DNA of 64,000 nucleotides from Cryptosporangium sp044454545 (GTDB lineage: Bacteria > Actinomycetota > Actinomycetes > Mycobacteriales > Cryptosporangiaceae). The DNA lies in assembly GCF_044454545.1 (NCBI RefSeq), contig NZ_JBITDV010000001.1, positions 682,001-746,000 on the forward strand, read 5' to 3'. Each line of letters starts with the position of its first letter. Position 1 is the first letter of the stretch. The position numbers were made by a program, and so were the translations under genes. Below are positions 24,630 through 33,786 of the stretch, piece after piece. Under the pieces are notes generated by a model. The model was not told the origin of the DNA. It was given only the letters and a program-made list of their open reading frames with translations, and did no database searches.

Positions 24630-25385
24630 CTAGGGCAGGAGCCAGCCGCCATCCACGGTGAACGCGGAGCCGTGGATGAAGTCGGCCTCGTCGCTGGCCA
24701 GGAATAGTGCCATGTGGGCGATCTCCTCGGGCTTGCCCCAGCGTCCGGCCGGGGTGCCGGCGATCGCTTCGTCGACGTGCGGGTTGCGGCCCTCGGGCGT
24801 CATCAGGTGGTCGGTCATGCCGGTGTGGATCGCGCCGGGGCAGATCGCGTTGGCGCGCACGCCGCGCTTGCCGTAGTCGAACGCGAGCTGCTTGGTCAGG
24901 CCGAGCACGGCGTGCTTGGACGCGGTGTAGGCCGCGCCACCGCCGCCGGCCACGAACGACGAGATCGACGCCGTGTTGATGATGCAGCCCTTGCCCTGGG
25001 CGAGCATCGGGCCCAGCGCCGCGCGGGAGAAGAAGAACGGCCCGTTGAGGTTGATGCCGAGGGTCCGGTTCCAGAGCTCGTCGGACGTTTCGTCGGCCGG
25101 CGTGTAGTCGTCGAGCACGCCGGCGTTGTTGCAGAGGATGTCGAGCCGGCCGAACCGCGCGACGGTCTCGGCGACGACGCGCTCCACGTCGGCCTTGTTG
25201 GACACGTCGGCGGTCTGGGCGACGCTCCGGCCGTCGTCGAGGAGCTTCACGGTCTCCTGCGCGGCGTCGGCCCTGACGTCCACCGCGACGACGGTGGCGC
25301 CGTTCGCGCTGAACTCGCCTGCCATCGCGCGGCCCATGCCGGAACCCGCTCCGGTGATGACGGCGATGCGTCCGTCGAGCTTCAT
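24630..25385 (-). CDS. Classical short-chain dehydrogenase/reductase
   Basis: The 251-residue protein starts at ATG 25385 with GGAGACGAC before it. It has the NAD(P) motif TGAGSGMGRA, Asp at the end of strand two (VVAVDVRAD, favouring NAD), NNAGV, catalytic Ser in ASISSF and YTASK. Unlike its neighbours it lacks the mycofactocin-subfamily insert, so it should use free NAD. It is the last gene of the long minus-strand cluster, 8 bases after the fused E1 gene, and probably oxidises a hydroxy intermediate of the pathway. Confidence 0.9.
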   Translation of the reverse strand: MKLDGRIAVITGAGSGMGRAMAGEFSANGATVVAVDVRADAAQETVKLLDDGRSVAQTADVSNKADVERVVAETVARFGRLDILCNNAGVLDDYTPADETSDELWNRTLGINLNGPFFFSRAALGPMLAQGKGCIINTASISSFVAGGGGAAYTASKHAVLGLTKQLAFDYGKRGVRANAICPGAIHTGMTDHLMTPEGRNPHVDEAIAGTPAGRWGKPEEIAHMALFLASDEADFIHGSAFTVDGGWLLP

Positions 25386-25393
25386 GTCGTCTC

Positions 25394-27337
25394 CTAACGA
25401 TCCGCAGCCAGCGAGCGGGCTGCGCGGATGATGTCGTGCTCGGTCGGGATCCAGGTGCGTTCGAGGCTCGGCGCGTAGGGGGCCGGCGTGGACGGCGCGC
25501 CGACCCGGACGACCGGGGCGTCGAGCGACCAGAAGCCCTCGTCGACCGCGAGCGCGGCCAGTTCGGCGCCGACGCCGAACTCGGCCACCGCCTCGTGGAC
25601 GATCAGCAGGCGGTTCGTCTTGGCCAGCGACGCCAGGACCGTCTCGCGGTCCAGCGGCACGATCGTCCGCAGGTCGATCACCTCGGCGTCGATGCCCTCG
25701 GTGGCCAGTTGCTCGGCCGCGGCCGACGCCAGCTGCGCCATCCGCGACCACGACACGATCGTGAGGTGCTCCCCCGGCCGGACGATCCGCGCCCGGCCCA
25801 GCGGCACCCGGTGCTCCGGCGACGGCATCGGCCCTTTGCGCTCGTAGAGCAGCCGGTTCTCGATGAACACGACCGGGTTGTCGTCCTCGATCGCCGTGCG
25901 CAGCAGCCCGTAGGCGTCGTCGGGTGAACTCGGCATCACGACGGTCATTCCGGGCAGGTGCGCGAGCAACGTCTCCAGGCTCTGCGAGTGCTGGCTGCCG
26001 GACGAGCGTCCGGATCCGAACTGCGTCCGCACCACCATCGGGACGGTGACCGCGCCGCCGGTCATGAACGGCAGCTTCGCCGCCTGGTTCATCAGCTGGT
26101 CCAGGCAGACGCCGAGGAAGTCCAGATACATCAGCTCGACGACGGGCCGCAGGCCGGCCATCGCGGCGCCGACGCCCAGCCCCATGATCGCGGTCTCGGC
26201 GATCGGGGTGTCGAGCACCCGCCCCGGCCATTTCCCGGCCAGGCCGCGGGTCAGCCCGAAGACGTTCCCGCCGGCCACGTCGATGCCGGCCAGGAACACC
26301 GCGGGGTCGTCGGCCAGCGCGTCGTCGAGCGCCTGGCGCAGGACGCGGGAGGTCGAGACGTCCCGGTCGCCGATCGATCCGGCCGGTCGCTCGTCGAACG
26401 TCCGGTGCGCGACGATCACGTAGTCGCGGGCGGACGCCGGGTCCGGCTCCGGCGAATCGGTCGCGAACTTCTCCGCCGCGGCCACCGTCCGCTCCACGTC
26501 GTCGTCGACCTCGTCGAGGTCGGCGGCGCCGAGCGCGGCCAGCCGCTGACGGGTGACGACGAGCGGGTCGGACGCGTCCTGCTCACCGGCGCGGTACTTC
26601 TGCGGATCGCCCTCGTAGTGGCCGCGGACCCGCAGGGTGACGGCTTCGACCAGCTGCGGACCCCCACCGGAGCGCAGCTGGTCGAAGACGTCGGACATCG
26701 TGGCCTCGACGGCCTCGACGTCGTTTCCGTCGACACGCCGGAACGGCATGCCGTAAGCGCCCGCGCGGGCGGCGATCGGCACCGGGTGCTGGTCGTCGGT
26801 CCGGGAGAACTCCGAGTACCCGTTGTTCTCGCAGACGAACACGACCGGGAGCCGCCAGAGCGCGGCCAGGTTCAGCGACTCGTGGAACGCGCCGGTGGCG
26901 ACCGCGCCGTCGCCGAAGAACGCGATCGCGATCGTGCCGTCACCCCGCTGCCGCAGCGCGTGCGCGGCCCCGGTGGCGATCGGCAGACCGGCGCCGACGA
27001 TGCCGTTCGCGCCGAATATCCCCAGCGCCGGGTCGGCGACGTGCATCGAACCGCCGCGGCCTCGGTTGGCGCCGGTCTCCTTGCCCATCAGCTCGGCGAA
27101 CATCCGGGCCGGGTCGAGTCCCTTGGCCAGGACGTGCCCGTGCCCGCGGTGGGTGGAGGTGATGACGTCCTCGCGGCGGGCCCGGAACAGCGTCCCGACC
27201 GCGACCGCCTCCTGGCCGACCGAGGTGTGCACGAATCCGGGGATCAGGCCCTGGGCGTAGAGCGTCCCGATGCGCTCCTCCATGCGGCGGATCAGGCGCA
27301 TCCGGCGGTACGCGTCGAGCAGTTCGTCGCGGTTCAT
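25394..27337 (-). CDS. Fused E1 alpha-beta thiamine-dependent 2-oxoacid/acetoin-type dehydrogenase
   Basis: The 647-residue protein joins two usually separate subunits. Residues 1 to about 315 are E1-alpha, with the thiamine diphosphate motif GDGAVATGAFHESLN...CENNGYS and RGHYEGD. Residues about 335-647 are E1-beta, with AGIDVAGGNVFGLT, DTPIAETAIMGLGVGAAMAGLRPVVELMY and EVIDLRTIVPLD. E1 enzymes decarboxylate a 2-oxoacid or split acetoin and pass the acyl unit to an E2 lipoyl protein. No E2 or E3 gene is nearby, so it must use ones encoded elsewhere or work differently. Its start overlaps the acyl-CoA ligase stop by 4 bases. Confidence 0.9.
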   Translation of the reverse strand: MNRDELLDAYRRMRLIRRMEERIGTLYAQGLIPGFVHTSVGQEAVAVGTLFRARREDVITSTHRGHGHVLAKGLDPARMFAELMGKETGANRGRGGSMHVADPALGIFGANGIVGAGLPIATGAAHALRQRGDGTIAIAFFGDGAVATGAFHESLNLAALWRLPVVFVCENNGYSEFSRTDDQHPVPIAARAGAYGMPFRRVDGNDVEAVEATMSDVFDQLRSGGGPQLVEAVTLRVRGHYEGDPQKYRAGEQDASDPLVVTRQRLAALGAADLDEVDDDVERTVAAAEKFATDSPEPDPASARDYVIVAHRTFDERPAGSIGDRDVSTSRVLRQALDDALADDPAVFLAGIDVAGGNVFGLTRGLAGKWPGRVLDTPIAETAIMGLGVGAAMAGLRPVVELMYLDFLGVCLDQLMNQAAKLPFMTGGAVTVPMVVRTQFGSGRSSGSQHSQSLETLLAHLPGMTVVMPSSPDDAYGLLRTAIEDDNPVVFIENRLLYERKGPMPSPEHRVPLGRARIVRPGEHLTIVSWSRMAQLASAAAEQLATEGIDAEVIDLRTIVPLDRETVLASLAKTNRLLIVHEAVAEFGVGAELAALAVDEGFWSLDAPVVRVGAPSTPAPYAPSLERTWIPTEHDIIRAARSLAADR

Positions 27338-28875
27338 CGACGCTCACCGCGTCCGGCGGCCAGCTCGGTGGCGGCCTCGCCGCGGAGCCGGAACTTCTGG
27401 ATCTTGCCGCTGGGCGTGCGGGGTAACCGGTCGACGACCAGCAGGTACTCCGGGAGCTTGTGCTTGGCGATGTCGTGCGTCAGCAGGTACGCGCTCAGCT
27501 GCGGCAGCGTCGGCGCGGTCCCCTTCGCGACGACGAACGCGCAGGCCCGTTCGCCCAGCACGTCGTCGGGCACGCCGACCACCGCGACGTCGCTCACCGC
27601 CGGGTGGTCGAGCAGGTAGTCCTCGATCTCCTTGACGCCGATGTTCTCGCCGCCCCGGACGATGATGTCCTTGGCCCGGCCGGAGATCGTCACCGCACCG
27701 TCCGCGCCGAGCGTGGCCAGGTCGCCGGTGCGGAACCAGCCGTCGGGGGTGATCGCGCCGGCCGTGTGCGCCGGGTCCAGGTAGCCGAGGAACAGCTCCG
27801 GTCCGCGCACCTCCAAGCCGCCGAGGTCGTCGACCCGGGCCTGCGACGAACCGGTGAGCCGCCCGTCGGTCTCGAACCGCACGTGTTCCGGATCGTCCGG
27901 CCCGCCGCAGGTGACGGTCGGCATCTCGGTCAGCCCGTAGGCCCGGGTGACGACCGCGTCCAGCACGGACGTCGCCCGCCGCACCAGCGCGGACGGGATG
28001 TCGGCGCCGCCGCAGGCGAAGCTCGCCAGCGCCGACGTGGTGCCGCGCCGCTCGTACTCGTCGGTCAGGCCGCGCAGGAACGGCGTCGCGCCGACGCAGA
28101 ACGTGCAGCCGTGCCGTTCGATCAGGTCGGCCCCGGCCGCCGCGTCCCACTCGGCCTGCAGCACGACCGACCCGTCGATCAGCAGCGGCATCATGACGCC
28201 GTAGACCAGGCCGGTGACGTGCCCGACCGGCGACGGCATGTACACGGCGTCACCGGCCAGCGCGAACAGCCGGGCGATCGACCAGGCGTCGGCCAGCAGC
28301 GTCCGGTGGCTGTGCAGGACGCCCTTGGGAGTGCCGGTGGTGCCCGAGGTGAACATCAGCACGCACACGTCGTCCAGCCCGGCGTCCAGCTCGGGTTCCT
28401 CGTCGACCGGAGGCGTGGTGACGGATCCCCGGACGGTGAGGACCGGGACGTCGGAGGAGGCCCTCCGGACCAGGGCCGGGTGGTCGGTCCCCCGGTAGGA
28501 CTCCGGGACCACGAACGCTGCCACCTCGACGGCCGCGACGATCCTGGTCAGCTCGGCCGAGCGGTAGTTCACCGGCACCGGGCAGAGCACCGCGCCCATC
28601 CCCCACACGGCGTGGGCCAGCGCGACCGCCTCCCACCAGTTCGGCAGCTGGACGCACACCACGTCACCGCGGCGCACGCCGGCGTGGCGCAGGCGGGCCT
28701 GCTCGGCCGCGACGACGGCCAGCAGACCGGCGCCGTCCAGCGTGTGTTCACCGTCGATCACCTGCACGCGGCCGGGATCGACGGCCGCGAGTGCGGCGAG
28801 CACAGCCGGTGTGGACGCCGGGATCGTCTCGGCTTCCGGGAACCGGACCGGTGAAACCCAGGTGGGCGTGATCAT
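27334..28875 (-). CDS. AMP-forming acyl-CoA ligase/synthetase
   Basis: The 513-residue ANL-superfamily enzyme has the P-loop-like motif FTSGTTGTPKGVLHSH (about 175-190), YGLTEMP (near 318), the hinge GWFRTGDLATLGADGAVTISGRAKDIIVRGGENIG and the catalytic lysine region PRTPSGKIQKF near the C-terminus. It activates a carboxylic acid as acyl-adenylate and then acyl-CoA. Position after the alcohol dehydrogenases suggests it activates the acid formed from the oxidised alcohol. Substrate specificity cannot be read with confidence. Confidence 0.92.
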   Translation of the reverse strand: MITPTWVSPVRFPEAETIPASTPAVLAALAAVDPGRVQVIDGEHTLDGAGLLAVVAAEQARLRHAGVRRGDVVCVQLPNWWEAVALAHAVWGMGAVLCPVPVNYRSAELTRIVAAVEVAAFVVPESYRGTDHPALVRRASSDVPVLTVRGSVTTPPVDEEPELDAGLDDVCVLMFTSGTTGTPKGVLHSHRTLLADAWSIARLFALAGDAVYMPSPVGHVTGLVYGVMMPLLIDGSVVLQAEWDAAAGADLIERHGCTFCVGATPFLRGLTDEYERRGTTSALASFACGGADIPSALVRRATSVLDAVVTRAYGLTEMPTVTCGGPDDPEHVRFETDGRLTGSSQARVDDLGGLEVRGPELFLGYLDPAHTAGAITPDGWFRTGDLATLGADGAVTISGRAKDIIVRGGENIGVKEIEDYLLDHPAVSDVAVVGVPDDVLGERACAFVVAKGTAPTLPQLSAYLLTHDIAKHKLPEYLLVVDRLPRTPSGKIQKFRLRGEAATELAAGRGERR

Positions 28876-28903
28876 CGGCGTCCTCCTCTCGGGCGATCGG
28901 GGG

Positions 28904-29764
28904 TCAGAGCGAGCGAACCGGGTTGGGGTTCGAGCCCGGCAGCACCGCGTGGCCGCCGTCGACCGGCAGCGCGACGCCGGTGATGTCGCGGGCGTCGTCG
29001 GAGGCGAGGAACACCACCGAGCGGCTGATCGAGCTCGGGGACAGCAGGCCGCGACCGGCCAGGCTCGACCAGTGGTAGGCGTTGTCCGCGCGCTCCTGCG
29101 GCGTGCCGCCTTCGTGACCGGCGATGAAGTCGTACGACCCCGGCCAGTCGTTCATCTTCGTGTCGACGATGCCGGGGCAGACCGCGTTGCAGCGGATGTT
29201 GAACTCGCCCAGCTCGACCGCGGCGTTGCGCATCAGGCCCAGCACGCCGTGCTTGGCCGCGACGTAGTGGGTCATGCCCGCGCCGGCCTCGAAGCCGTTG
29301 ACCGAGGAGGTCAGCACGATCGCACCGCTCTTCTGGGCGATCATCTGGGGCACCACGGCCTTCACCGTGCGCCAGGCCCCGGTCAGGTTGACCGCGAGCA
29401 TCTCCTCCCACTGGGCGTCGGTGATCTCCCAGAGCTTGCCCAGCGCCCAGATGCCGGCGTTCGCGGCCAGGATGTCGATCCGGCCGAACTCGGCGACGCC
29501 CCGGGCCACGGCGTCGTCCAGGCCGGCGCTGTCGCGGACGTCGCACTCGATGGCCAGCACCCGGCGGTCCAGCGCCTCGACGTCCTTGGCGGTGGCCGCC
29601 AGCTCGTCCGGGGTGCCGAGCGGGTAGGGAGCGGTGTCGATGTCGGCGCAGACGTCCAGCGCGATGACGTCGGCTCCGGCCTCGGCCAGCGCGAGCGCGT
29701 GCGAGCGGCCCTGGCCGCGGGCGGCACCGGTGACGAGGGCGACTTTGCCGGTGAGGTCAGCCAT
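28904..29764 (-). CDS. Mycofactocin-coupled short-chain dehydrogenase 3
   Basis: The 286-residue protein begins MADLTGKVALVTGAARGQGRSHA and carries the subfamily insert VCADIDTAPYPLGTPDEL, then AANAGIWALG, SSVNGFEAGAGMTHY and YVAAK. It differs from the other two copies in a longer variable loop (MNDWPGSYDFIAGHEGG), so its substrate probably differs. It sits 5 bases after the fused ABC transporter gene and 28 bases before the ligase gene, firmly inside the operon. Electron transfer through mycofactocin is inferred from the subfamily. Confidence 0.9.
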   Translation of the reverse strand: MADLTGKVALVTGAARGQGRSHALALAEAGADVIALDVCADIDTAPYPLGTPDELAATAKDVEALDRRVLAIECDVRDSAGLDDAVARGVAEFGRIDILAANAGIWALGKLWEITDAQWEEMLAVNLTGAWRTVKAVVPQMIAQKSGAIVLTSSVNGFEAGAGMTHYVAAKHGVLGLMRNAAVELGEFNIRCNAVCPGIVDTKMNDWPGSYDFIAGHEGGTPQERADNAYHWSSLAGRGLLSPSSISRSVVFLASDDARDITGVALPVDGGHAVLPGSNPNPVRSL

Positions 29765-29769
29765 TTTTC

Positions 29770-32367
29770 CTACTTTCCGGATCGGAGGAACTTCGGGGAC
29801 GGCAGCAGCGCGGAGAGCCGGGACGACCCGACGATCAGCGCGAGCACCGTGAGGACGCCGACCGCGATGAGGTAGCCACCGGTCGGGAGGTTGACGAACG
29901 GGATGAAGTCCTGGACCTCGGCGACGAACAGTGCCCCGAGCACGCAGCCGATGGCCGAGCCGCGGCCCCCGGCGAGCAGCGCGCCGCCGATCACCGGCAC
30001 CGCGATCGAGAGCAGCGTGTAGCCGGAGCCGGAGTTCGGGTCACCGACGCCGGTCTGCGAGGCCAGCGCGACCGAGCCGAGGCCGGCGATCGCGCCGCCG
30101 ACGACGTACATCGTGGCGCGGAACCGGCCGGACCGGACGCCGAGCTGCGAGGCCCGCACCGCCGAGTAGCCGACCGCCCGCGACCGCAGGCCACCCCGGG
30201 TGGAGTTGACGTAGACGTCGATCACGACCGCCAGCACCACGACCACCAGGAACATGATCGGGATGTAGGCGACGCCCTGGTCGAAGACCGTGGCCAGGTC
30301 GACGTTGATCAGCCCGCCGGGCTCCGGCCGCAGCATCCGGCCGACGCCGAGGAACACGCCGAGCGTCGCGATCGTGGCGATCACCGCGGTGATGCGCAGT
30401 GCGACGACGAGGATCGCGTTGATCGCGCCCAAGGCCGCGCCGGCGACGATCGCGACGACGAACAGCAGCCCGGGCGACGTGTGGGGCAGGAACGAGAGCA
30501 GCACGACGATCAGCCCCATCATCGAGCCGATCGACGCGTCGATCTCCCCCACCAGCAGCACCGGTAACTGGGCCAGCGCGGCGAGCGCGAGCGGAATGCA
30601 CAGCGTCAGGACCGCGGTCATGTTGCCGACGGTGCCGAACTGCGGATCCTTCGCCGTCCCGTAGATCCAGACCGCGACCAGCAGGACCGCGAGCAGCACG
30701 AACGTCGCCGGGGTGAACGTCAGCTGGCGGCGGGGCCGGGGACCGCGACGGCGGCGAATCTCCTCGACCGGCTCGGCCTCGGCCTGGGCCTGCGCCTCTT
30801 CCCGGGCTTCCTCTTCGTCCTTCGCGGTGGTGAACGCGTGGACGATCGCCTCTTCGGTCACTTCCTCGTCGGCGAGCTCGGCGACCCGGCGGCCCCGGGC
30901 CATCACGATCACCCGGTCGGCCAGCAGCCGCAGCTCGCTGGCGTCGCTCGAGGTGAACACGACCGACGTGCCGCGGTCGGCGACCTCGACCAGCGAGCGG
31001 TAGATGTCGAACCGGGACCGGACGTCGACGCCCTCGGTCGGTTCCTCGATCAGCAGCACCTTGGGGTCGCGGGCCACGGCCCGGCCGATCGCGACCTTCT
31101 GCTGGTTGCCGCCGGACAGCGTGGCCACCGGCTGTTCGATCGAGCCGCGAGCCAGGCCGTAGCGGTCGGCGAGCTCGGTCGCCCGTGCGGTCTCGCGGCG
31201 CCGGCCGATCCAGCTCCACCAGTGGCCCGAGCTCGCGGATCCGGCCAGCGTGTAGTTCTCCCGGATCGAGAGCAGGCTCGAGAGCGACTCCTCGCGACGG
31301 TCGGAGGAGACGAACACCGCCTCGACGCCGACCGCGGCCTCGGCCTTGCGCAGCGGCGTCCCGTCGATCGTCACGTCTCCGCCGGTGAGGCCGTCGCCGG
31401 CCAGCGCGCGGATCAGTTCGGCCTGGCCGTTGCCGGCCGCGCCGCCGATGCCGACGATCTCGCCGCGGCGGACCGTGAGGTCGACCGGTCCGCAGGCGTC
31501 CGCACGGACCTTCACCGCGTCGAGCAGCACCGGCCGGTCGCCGCCCTGGGCGCTGACCCGCCGGGTGAACGCGGTGACCTCGCGCCCGGCCATCTGCCGG
31601 ACCAGTTCCTCGGTGGTGGCGCCGGCGGTGGGCGGCTCGGCGACCAGGACGCCGTCCCGCAGGACCGTGATGTCGCTGGTCACCGCCAGTACTTCGTGCA
31701 GGCGGTGGGTCACGAAGATGACGCAGGCCCCGTCGGCCGCCGCCTCGCGCATCCGGCCGAGGACGAACTCGACGCCCCGCTCGTCCAGCGAGGACGTCGA
31801 CTCGTCGAACAGGATGACGTCGGGCTTGCGGGCGAGCACGGCGGCGATCTCGACGAGCCGCTTCTCGTTGTTGGGCAGGTCGCCGGTGCGGGTGTGCACG
31901 TCGACGTCGGCCAGCCGGGCCTCGTCGAGCAGCGTGCGGTGCCAGGCTTTGTCGCCGTCCGGGCGCCGGTCGGTCTCGACGATCAGGTCGAGGTTCTGGG
32001 CGACGGTCAGCTCGTCGATGAGCGAGCCGTCCTGGTAGACGCAGGCGATCCGGACGTCGGGGCGGACCGTGCGCCCGGTTCCGGACGTGTCGGCGACCGT
32101 GGTGCCGTCGAACGTCACCCGGCCCTCGTCGGCCCGGTGGATGCCCGCGACGATCTTGACGAACGTCGACTTGCCGGAGCCGTTCTCGCCGATCAGGCCG
32201 TGCACGGTGCCGCGGCGGAACGTGGTGGACATACCGCTCAGCGCCACCGTCGATCCGAAGATCTTGGTGAGCCCGTCGGCGGTCAGGCCTTCGGAGGGCG
32301 AGGGTGAGGTCACCGGATCGCCGGTGAGTGTGGACTGACTACCTTCGGACGGCCCGGTGGACCTCAT
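29770..32367 (-). CDS. Fused sugar-type ABC transporter: two ATPase domains plus permease
   Basis: The 865-residue protein combines an RbsA-like double ATPase (1 to about 530) with an RbsC-like permease (about 560-865). ATPase 1 has a perfect Walker A GENGSGKST and Walker B ILFDEST, but LPNNEKR replaces the signature LSGGQ. ATPase 2 has a degenerate Walker A GGAAGNGQ, normal for this type, with LSGGNQQK and LIEEPTEGVD. An acidic linker rich in Glu/Ala (KDEEEAREEAQAQAEAEP) joins the permease, which has about eight to ten membrane helices. The ATG at 32367 has a GGAGGAGCGAGGG leader. It works with the lipoprotein and the separate permease encoded upstream. Confidence 0.92.
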   Translation of the reverse strand: MRSTGPSEGSQSTLTGDPVTSPSPSEGLTADGLTKIFGSTVALSGMSTTFRRGTVHGLIGENGSGKSTFVKIVAGIHRADEGRVTFDGTTVADTSGTGRTVRPDVRIACVYQDGSLIDELTVAQNLDLIVETDRRPDGDKAWHRTLLDEARLADVDVHTRTGDLPNNEKRLVEIAAVLARKPDVILFDESTSSLDERGVEFVLGRMREAAADGACVIFVTHRLHEVLAVTSDITVLRDGVLVAEPPTAGATTEELVRQMAGREVTAFTRRVSAQGGDRPVLLDAVKVRADACGPVDLTVRRGEIVGIGGAAGNGQAELIRALAGDGLTGGDVTIDGTPLRKAEAAVGVEAVFVSSDRREESLSSLLSIRENYTLAGSASSGHWWSWIGRRRETARATELADRYGLARGSIEQPVATLSGGNQQKVAIGRAVARDPKVLLIEEPTEGVDVRSRFDIYRSLVEVADRGTSVVFTSSDASELRLLADRVIVMARGRRVAELADEEVTEEAIVHAFTTAKDEEEAREEAQAQAEAEPVEEIRRRRGPRPRRQLTFTPATFVLLAVLLVAVWIYGTAKDPQFGTVGNMTAVLTLCIPLALAALAQLPVLLVGEIDASIGSMMGLIVVLLSFLPHTSPGLLFVVAIVAGAALGAINAILVVALRITAVIATIATLGVFLGVGRMLRPEPGGLINVDLATVFDQGVAYIPIMFLVVVVLAVVIDVYVNSTRGGLRSRAVGYSAVRASQLGVRSGRFRATMYVVGGAIAGLGSVALASQTGVGDPNSGSGYTLLSIAVPVIGGALLAGGRGSAIGCVLGALFVAEVQDFIPFVNLPTGGYLIAVGVLTVLALIVGSSRLSALLPSPKFLRSGK

Positions 32368-32410
32368 CCCTCGCTCCTCCTCTGCACTGTGGGTGGGTGG
32401 ACGTCGCGGC

Positions 32411-33700
32411 TCAGCCGGCGCTGAGGACCTGGGTGAGCAGCGCGTCCGGCATCAGCGTCGGGCCGGGGGCGTTCGCCGGCTGGTCGGCGAGGTAGTCGCC
32501 CTTCTTGGCCGGCACGAACGGCAGCGGGAACGCGAGGACCGGCTTGACGTCCTTGCCCTGCAGGTGGTTCATCACCGCGGCGAGCGCGATCGCGCCCTCG
32601 AAGTTGATGCTGCTGGAGTAGGCCAGCTGCCACTCCTGCGGAGTGCCCTGGTCCTTCTCCCACATCTGCAGGAGCGAGTTGTCCGACGTCCAGGTCACCT
32701 GGGCCGGGATCTTGACCTTGGCCTTCTGGTAGGTCTGGACGATGTTGACGGTCTGCTTCGCGTAGTCGTAGAGCACCGCGTCGACCTGCTTGCCGGTCGA
32801 GATCAGGGCCGTGGTGGCCGAGACCGCGCCGCCCTCGGTCCAGCTGGTGTTCGACTTGTTGACGACCTTGACCGCCGGCGCGTTCTTCGCGAACCACGAC
32901 TCGGCGCACTTCTGCCAGCCGGCGCCCTGCGGGTTACCGGGGGTGCCGGTGAAGAACGCGACGTTGCCCTTGTTGCCGAGCATCTTCGCGGTGGTTTCCG
33001 CCATCTGGTTGCCGTCGTCGCAGAAGTCCGAGGCGACCTGGGTCACGACCGCTTCGGTGGCGTCCGGGCCGGGCACACCGCCGTAGGCGGCGACCGGGAT
33101 GCCCTTGGCCGTGGCCTGCTGGTAGGACGCCGTCATGGCCGGGCCGAAGTCGTCGTAGGTGACGATCGCGGTGACCTTGCGGGTGATCAGCGTCTGCAGG
33201 TTGGCCTGCATCGTCTGCAGGTTGCCGTCGGCCTGCAGGTAGATGACCGTGCCGATGTTCGGGTACGACGTGGCCTGCAGCGTGATCTGCGCGCGGGTGA
33301 TGTGCCGCCAGAGGTCGGAGCCGGCGCCGTCGAGGATCGCCAGCGTCTGGTTGCCCTTGCCGATCTTGCAGGTCGGTTGGTCGAAGCAGGCGGCCGCGGC
33401 CTTGATCTGCGCGTCCGAGTACTCCCGGCCGGCTTCCTCGAGCCCCTGGACGATCGTGGGGTCGAGCTGGTCGGCGGTCACCGTGTCGGTGAGGAACGCC
33501 TTCTTCAGGATCGCGGTCCGCTCCGCGTCGGTGGTGGTGAGCGGCGTCGAGGCGAACTTCGACGCGTCCCCGCCACTACTGCTGGTCGTGCTGGACGAGG
33601 ACGACGTGCAGCCGGACAGTGCGGCGGCGGCGACGACCGCCGTGCCGGTGATCGCTACCAACGCCTTCAATCGGCGGCGGGAGATCAGGAACGGGACCAC
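32411..33700 (-). CDS. Solute-binding lipoprotein of the sugar-type ABC importer
   Basis: The 429-residue product starts at GTG 33700 (AGAGGG 6 bases upstream). It has a lipoprotein signal with lipobox LSGC, Cys31, followed by a Ser/Thr-rich linker. The body is a type I periplasmic-binding fold: LAILDGAGSDLWRHI, VTAIVTYDDFGPAMTASYQQATAKGIPVAAYGG, then a second lobe with VAFFTGTPGNPQGAGWQKCAE and TWTSDNSLLQMW. Two pairs of cysteines may form disulfides. It is somewhat longer than ribose-binding proteins. It delivers the unknown substrate to the permeases encoded on both sides of it. Confidence 0.9.
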   Translation of the reverse strand: MVPFLISRRRLKALVAITGTAVVAAAALSGCTSSSSSTTSSSGGDASKFASTPLTTTDAERTAILKKAFLTDTVTADQLDPTIVQGLEEAGREYSDAQIKAAAACFDQPTCKIGKGNQTLAILDGAGSDLWRHITRAQITLQATSYPNIGTVIYLQADGNLQTMQANLQTLITRKVTAIVTYDDFGPAMTASYQQATAKGIPVAAYGGVPGPDATEAVVTQVASDFCDDGNQMAETTAKMLGNKGNVAFFTGTPGNPQGAGWQKCAESWFAKNAPAVKVVNKSNTSWTEGGAVSATTALISTGKQVDAVLYDYAKQTVNIVQTYQKAKVKIPAQVTWTSDNSLLQMWEKDQGTPQEWQLAYSSSINFEGAIALAAVMNHLQGKDVKPVLAFPLPFVPAKKGDYLADQPANAPGPTLMPDALLTQVLSAG

Positions 33701-33786
33701 GGTGACCCTCTTCTCTCATCGAAGTGACGTACGTGCTTCGCCGACGAGGTGGGGCGTCGGCCGTGGCGTGCGGGTGGTGGGTGCGG

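Noticed and set aside
29770..32367. Plus-strand open frame of 489 codons opposite the ABC gene
   Set aside because: It has no ribosome site or motif. The minus strand encodes complete ATPase and permease domains.
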